Positions 60,846-64,000 of a stretch of 64,000 nucleotides of DNA are shown here, one piece after another (positions within the stretch are counted from its first letter, which is position 1; every line of letters begins with the position of its first letter). The translations under genes and the position numbers were made by a program. The stretch is from Pseudodonghicola sp048268305 (lineage in GTDB: Bacteria; Pseudomonadota; Alphaproteobacteria; Rhodobacterales; Rhodobacteraceae). The notes below the pieces were generated by a model. The model searched no databases. It had not been told where the DNA came from and worked only from the letters and a program-made list of their open reading frames with translations. Location: positions 372,001 through 436,000 of the forward strand of contig NZ_JBLWVT010000001.1 of NCBI RefSeq assembly GCF_048268305.1, read 5' to 3'.

Positions 60846-61128
60846 AGATCAGCCAGAGGTTGCGAAGGTAGATGACGACCCCAAGCGATTGGCCGAGGAT
60901 GAAGACCGGATCCTGCCGGTGCAGCGCGTAGGCCAGCAGGGTGAGGCCGCCGATGATCGAGAACCACCAGAACAGTTCCGGCACCACCGAGCGGCGCTGC
61001 TTCTCGGAGGCGATCCACTGGATGATGAAGCGCATCGAGAACAGCAGTTGCGCACCCACCCCGATGATCACCCAGATCAGCTCGGCCCGGGTTTCGACCT
61101 TGAAGAAGCTCAGCAGCGTTTCGATCAT
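60811..61128 (-). CDS. LAB_N domain membrane protein
   Basis: A 105-residue protein with three hydrophobic helices that match the lipid-A-disaccharide synthase N-terminal domain (LAB_N): ELIWVIIGVGAQLLFSMRFI, IQWIASEKQRRSVVPELFWW, ILGQSLGVVIYLRNLWLIYA. Stand-alone LAB_N proteins often sit next to Dol-P-mannose-type GT2 genes. They may act with the GT2 enzyme or in moving the lipid-linked sugar across the membrane, but this is not established. It overlaps the GT2 gene by four bases. Confidence 0.86.
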   Translation of the reverse strand: MIETLLSFFKVETRAELIWVIIGVGAQLLFSMRFIIQWIASEKQRRSVVPELFWWFSIIGGLTLLAYALHRQDPVFILGQSLGVVIYLRNLWLIYAEKRTARQSL

Positions 61129-61868
61129 TCGTGACCCTCTCCGGGGGCGGGGATTTCCTGCGGGCGGGCGGTCTTGGCGCGGCGGATCAGCCAGGCCACG
61201 CCGAAGAGATCATAGATCCCCACCAGGGCGCGCTGCAGGTTGTTGTAATTCGAACTGCCGCCGCCGCGTTCGCGGTGGGAGACATCGACATGGGCCACCT
61301 GCCAGCCATCACGGGCGAAAAGCGCCGGCAGATAGCGATGCATGTGGTTGAAATAGGGCAGCCGCAGGAAGGCATCGCGACGGAAAGCCTTGAGCCCGCA
61401 GCCGGTGTCGCGGGTATGGTCGTTCAGCATCCAGGCCCTGAGCCCGTTGGCCAGCTTCGAGGCGATCTTCTTCGACCAGGTGTCCTGCCGCTTGACCCGC
61501 TGGCCGGCCACCAGCGCCAGATCGGCGGGGGCGTCGGCGGCCATCAGGGGGGCCACCATCTTGGGGATCTCGGCCGGCGGGTTCTGCATGTCGCCGTCGA
61601 GCGTGCAGATGATCTCTCCGGTCGCGGCCAGCACGCCGCTGTGCACCGCCGCCGACTGGCCACCGGCCTTCGGATGCTGGATCAGCCGCAGCCAGGGATA
61701 GTCGGCCCGAAGCTTCTGAATCAGCCGCGCGGTGTCGTCGCTCGATCCGTCATCGACCAGGATCAGCTCCTTGTCGGGCAGGCCGGCGCAGGCGCTGTCG
61801 ATTTCGCGGACCAGAGGCACGACGTTCTCGGCCTCATTGTGCATGGGAATGACGATTGAGAGCTTCAT
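61125..61868 (-). CDS. GT2 family glycosyltransferase, polyprenyl-phosphate sugar synthase type
   Basis: A 247-residue soluble or peripheral glycosyltransferase. The GT-A fold shows KLSIVIPMHNEAENVVPLVR, ILVDDGSSDDTARLI, and the metal-binding TLDGDMQNPPAEIPKM. DTGCGLKAFRRDAFLRLPYF and HVDVSHRERGGGSSNYNNL are typical of DPM1/ArnC-like enzymes, which make polyprenyl-phosphate sugars. It has no C-terminal membrane helices, unlike ArnC. It is the first gene of the minus-strand group GT2, LAB_N, GT39, PAP2, PAP2. The ATG at 61868 is chosen at the domain start. Confidence 0.9.
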   Translation of the reverse strand: MKLSIVIPMHNEAENVVPLVREIDSACAGLPDKELILVDDGSSDDTARLIQKLRADYPWLRLIQHPKAGGQSAAVHSGVLAATGEIICTLDGDMQNPPAEIPKMVAPLMAADAPADLALVAGQRVKRQDTWSKKIASKLANGLRAWMLNDHTRDTGCGLKAFRRDAFLRLPYFNHMHRYLPALFARDGWQVAHVDVSHRERGGGSSNYNNLQRALVGIYDLFGVAWLIRRAKTARPQEIPAPGEGHE

Positions 61869-62085
61869 GGCCTCAGTATGTAGTCTTTTTAGCTGGCGGT
61901 CTTTGATTCGGCGTACCTTAGTTGCGGCAGATGACAATTCCGCAGCAAGGTTCAGGTTATGCGAAATCGACCCGTTAGGCTCAACTTATGGCCAGGCAGA
62001 TTGCTGTCTGGTCGGTGCATGTAACGCCCGGTCAAAACAGTTTTGTTGCCGCAGGGCAACGCCCTATTTGGTGCAAAACGCGATT

Positions 62086-63228
62086 TTAGGCAGATTTCTG
62101 CGTGTTTTTCACACTGTACAGATAGAGACGCAACGGGCGTCCCGAGGCGCGTAGCAGTAGCGCGGCGAGCACGAGGCCGACCCCCGCCGGCAGGTAGAGC
62201 AACCACCAGAGCCCCGGCTGGTTCACCACCACCGAGGTCGCCATGCCCCTGAGCCCCTCGAGCACCAGCAGGATGGCGAAAGCCGTCAGCGCCTGCGGCC
62301 AGAGCCCGAAACGGGAAAATCCCCCCATCATCATCGCCGCATAGCCGACCAGGGGCACGGTGATCACGATCACGATCCAGGCCAGGCGTTCGTGCAGCTC
62401 CTCGGCGATCTCGCCGACGGTATAGCCATCCTTGGCGGCAAGTGCGGCCCGGCCCGAGCTTGTCAGCAGCTCGATTGTGGGGACGCCGCGCAGGTTGCGC
62501 TTGACCCCGTCGCGTCCGGTCGCGAGCGAGGTGATGTCGTAGGAGAAGTCTTCGAACAGCGTGGTGGATAGCGTCTTGGCCGCCGTGACATAGCGCATCG
62601 CGATCCCCTGGACCATCACCAGGCTGATCTGATCATCGGTGGAGACCAGGAAGGCCCGCGCGGCGGTATAGGTGATCGGCCGGGCGGTGTCGCGGCGGTC
62701 GGACAGGAAGACGTCGTGCAGGGTGCCGTCGCTGTCGATCTTGGCGATATAGAAGGTCACCCCCTTGGCGGGGTGCATGAAGCTGCCCTCGTTCAAGAGC
62801 TGCGCCGTCAGGTCGCGGGTCACCTCGGCCTCGCGCAGGCCGAGCTGCTGGATCGAGGCAGGGCGCAGATAGGTGGTCAGCACCGCCATCATCAACGCTG
62901 TGGCGATGCCGAAATAGAGCACCGGCCGCGCCAGCCGCAGCGGGCTGGAGCCGGTGGCGAGCATCACCGTCAGTTCACTGTCGCGGCTGAGCCGGTTGGT
63001 GGCATAGACAGCCGCACCGAAGGCGGCCATCGGCATCACCGTGCGGATCAGCGTCGGCAGTGACAGGGCGGTGAACTCCAGAAAGACCATCGCCGATTGG
63101 CCGCCACCAATCAGCTTGTCGAACAGGCTGACCGAACGCGAAATCCACAGCACGCCCACCAGCACCAGCAGGAAGAAGCCGAACAGCACCAGCAACTGGC
63201 GCAGGACATATCCGTCAAATCTGGACAT
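62086..63228 (-). CDS. lptF: LPS export ABC transporter permease LptF
   Basis: A 380-residue protein of the LptF/LptG (YjgP/YjgQ) family. It has the usual six-helix plan with a large periplasmic domain between helices 3 and 4 (FMHPAKGVTFYIAKIDSDGT). MSRFDGYVLRQLLVLFGFFL is the LptF-type N-terminus, and NRLSRDSELTVMLATGSSPL is the coupling-helix region that meets LptB. LptF and LptG pull LPS from the inner membrane to the periplasmic bridge. Here lptG does not follow; the next gene on the strand is the GT2 gene after a 217-base gap. Confidence 0.9.
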   Translation of the reverse strand: MSRFDGYVLRQLLVLFGFFLLVLVGVLWISRSVSLFDKLIGGGQSAMVFLEFTALSLPTLIRTVMPMAAFGAAVYATNRLSRDSELTVMLATGSSPLRLARPVLYFGIATALMMAVLTTYLRPASIQQLGLREAEVTRDLTAQLLNEGSFMHPAKGVTFYIAKIDSDGTLHDVFLSDRRDTARPITYTAARAFLVSTDDQISLVMVQGIAMRYVTAAKTLSTTLFEDFSYDITSLATGRDGVKRNLRGVPTIELLTSSGRAALAAKDGYTVGEIAEELHERLAWIVIVITVPLVGYAAMMMGGFSRFGLWPQALTAFAILLVLEGLRGMATSVVVNQPGLWWLLYLPAGVGLVLAALLLRASGRPLRLYLYSVKNTQKSA

Positions 63229-63393
63229 TGGCGGTTTGATCTTCTCCGCGGGTCGGGGGGGGTAATGGCGCGGACCATATGGCAGTTGTGGGGCGGTTGG
63301 AACAGCTAAACGCCAGAACCCGCGTCCGGGGGCTGGACCGGGGCGGTTTTGTAGTAAAGGATCGCCGGACGATTGCTTGGGAGGAAGAGCGGG

Positions 63394-64000
63394 ATGGAGG
63401 CGGAGGCATTCGATTACATCATCGTCGGTGGTGGCAGCGCGGGCTGCGTGCTGGCCAATCGGCTGAGCGAGGATCCGATGGCGCGTGTGCTGCTGCTAGA
63501 GGCAGGCGGGCGCGACAATTACCACTGGATCCATATCCCGGTTGGCTATCTCTATTGCATCGGCAATCCGCGTACCGACTGGTGTTTCAAGACCCGGGCT
63601 GAGCCGGGGCTGAACGGCAGGTCGCTGGGCTATCCGCGCGGCAAGGTGCTGGGCGGCTGTTCCTCGATCAACGGGATGCTCTATCTGCGCGGCCAGGCGC
63701 GGGATTACGACACCTGGCGACAGATGGGTTGTACCGGCTGGGGCTGGGACGATGTTCTGCCCTATTTCCTGAAGTCCGAAGATCACTTCTCCGGCCGCTC
63801 GGCCAGCCATGGAACGGGGGGCGAATGGCGGGTCGAAAAGCAGCGGCTGCATTGGGATGTGCTCGACGACGTCGCCCGCGCCTTCGAGGCGGTGGGTATC
63901 CCGCATCGCGATGATTTCAACACCGGCGACAATTTCGGGGTGAATTACTTCGAGGTCAACCAACGCGCCGGCTGGCGCTGGAACACGGTCAAGGGCTTTC
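63394..64000 (+). CDS. GMC-family oxidoreductase, N-terminal part
   Basis: The first 202 residues are present; the gene runs off the window edge. The FAD-binding motif is DYIIVGGGSAGCVLANRLSE at the N-terminus, followed by VLLLEAGG. GYPRGKVLGGCSSINGMLYL is the GMC signature 1 region, and RGQARDYDTWRQMG follows. The family includes choline dehydrogenase and alcohol dehydrogenases; the substrate is not set by this part. GGGAGGAAGAG lies just upstream of the ATG. It is divergent from lptF. Confidence 0.93.
   Translation, partial: MEAEAFDYIIVGGGSAGCVLANRLSEDPMARVLLLEAGGRDNYHWIHIPVGYLYCIGNPRTDWCFKTRAEPGLNGRSLGYPRGKVLGGCSSINGMLYLRGQARDYDTWRQMGCTGWGWDDVLPYFLKSEDHFSGRSASHGTGGEWRVEKQRLHWDVLDDVARAFEAVGIPHRDDFNTGDNFGVNYFEVNQRAGWRWNTVKGF

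Noticed and set aside
1..64000. Mobile element, prophage, tRNA or rRNA
   Set aside because: I found no transposase, integrase, phage structural gene, terminal inverted repeats, attachment site or cloverleaf sequence that I could support in this window.

Overview
The window is GC-rich (clearly over 60% G+C by eye) and densely coded, with small intergenic gaps and many ATGA or GTGA stop/start overlaps. Gene content and order point to an alphaproteobacterium of the Rhodobacterales (Rhodobacteraceae): ruvCAB running into ybgC-tolQRAB-pal-cpoB-tilS-ftsH, a ctaC-ctaB-(coxF)-ctaG-ctaE / surf1-thrC-M16 peptidase block, a tad/flp pilus locus with Asp-Trp type Flp pilins, and three copies of a short intergenic repeat carrying a TCCGGCGG / TATTTG core that I associate with this family. 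I cannot fix the genus. I see no rRNA, tRNA, CRISPR array, insertion sequence or prophage; this is ordinary core chromosome with a few accessory modules.

Layout: 1-11990 (+) is Holliday-junction resolution (ruvC end, ruvA, ruvB), a conserved unknown, and the Tol-Pal envelope system with tilS and ftsH, closed by a terminator at 12014-12045. 12120-16334 (+) holds a Tam-like methyltransferase, a MOSC protein, and the one-carbon pair fhs-folD, whose spacer is strongly structured. 16567-17418 is a membrane LytTR regulator. 17464-22050 (-) holds pdeM, a zinT with a perfect Zur-type palindrome, an Lhr-type helicase, and a MarR regulator whose natural start appears to be an ATA codon; it is divergent from an MFS exporter (22246-23772) across a 29-bp palindrome. 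23799-35965 (-) is a complete-looking tad export locus: flp, a second Flp-like pilin, cpaB, cpaC, an OmpA lipoprotein in the cpaD position, cpaE, tadA, tadB, tadC, two TPR lipoproteins, cpaA, and an AAA ATPase. No tadE/F/G is present.

36331-37188 (+) is a lytic transglycosylase. 37314-44549 (-) holds a two-subunit 3-oxoacid CoA-transferase, topA, dprA (with a perfect TTAA-N7-TTAA CtrA-type site) and tldD. 44726-53843 (+) holds the aa3 oxidase assembly operon (preceded by a perfect FNR-type site and closed by a terminator at 48310-48338), surf1-thrC-M16 peptidase, a GNAT acetyltransferase and a GlcD-type FAD oxidase. 53885-55921 (-) is a two-domain NADH:flavin oxidoreductase that lacks one iron-sulfur cysteine. 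56193-63228 is a lipid/LPS remodelling cluster: two GT39/83 glycosyltransferases, two PAP2 phosphatases with altered motifs, a LAB_N protein, a Dol-P-sugar-type GT2 and a lone lptF. The window ends inside a GMC oxidoreductase.

Most interesting points: the lipid A-type remodelling cluster with its two atypical PAP2 enzymes; a 19-bp motif repeated upstream of three tad transcription blocks that fits GG-N10-GC; the CtrA, FNR, Zur and MarR operator predictions; the folD leader that can pair with its own Shine-Dalgarno; and the ATA start of the MarR gene.
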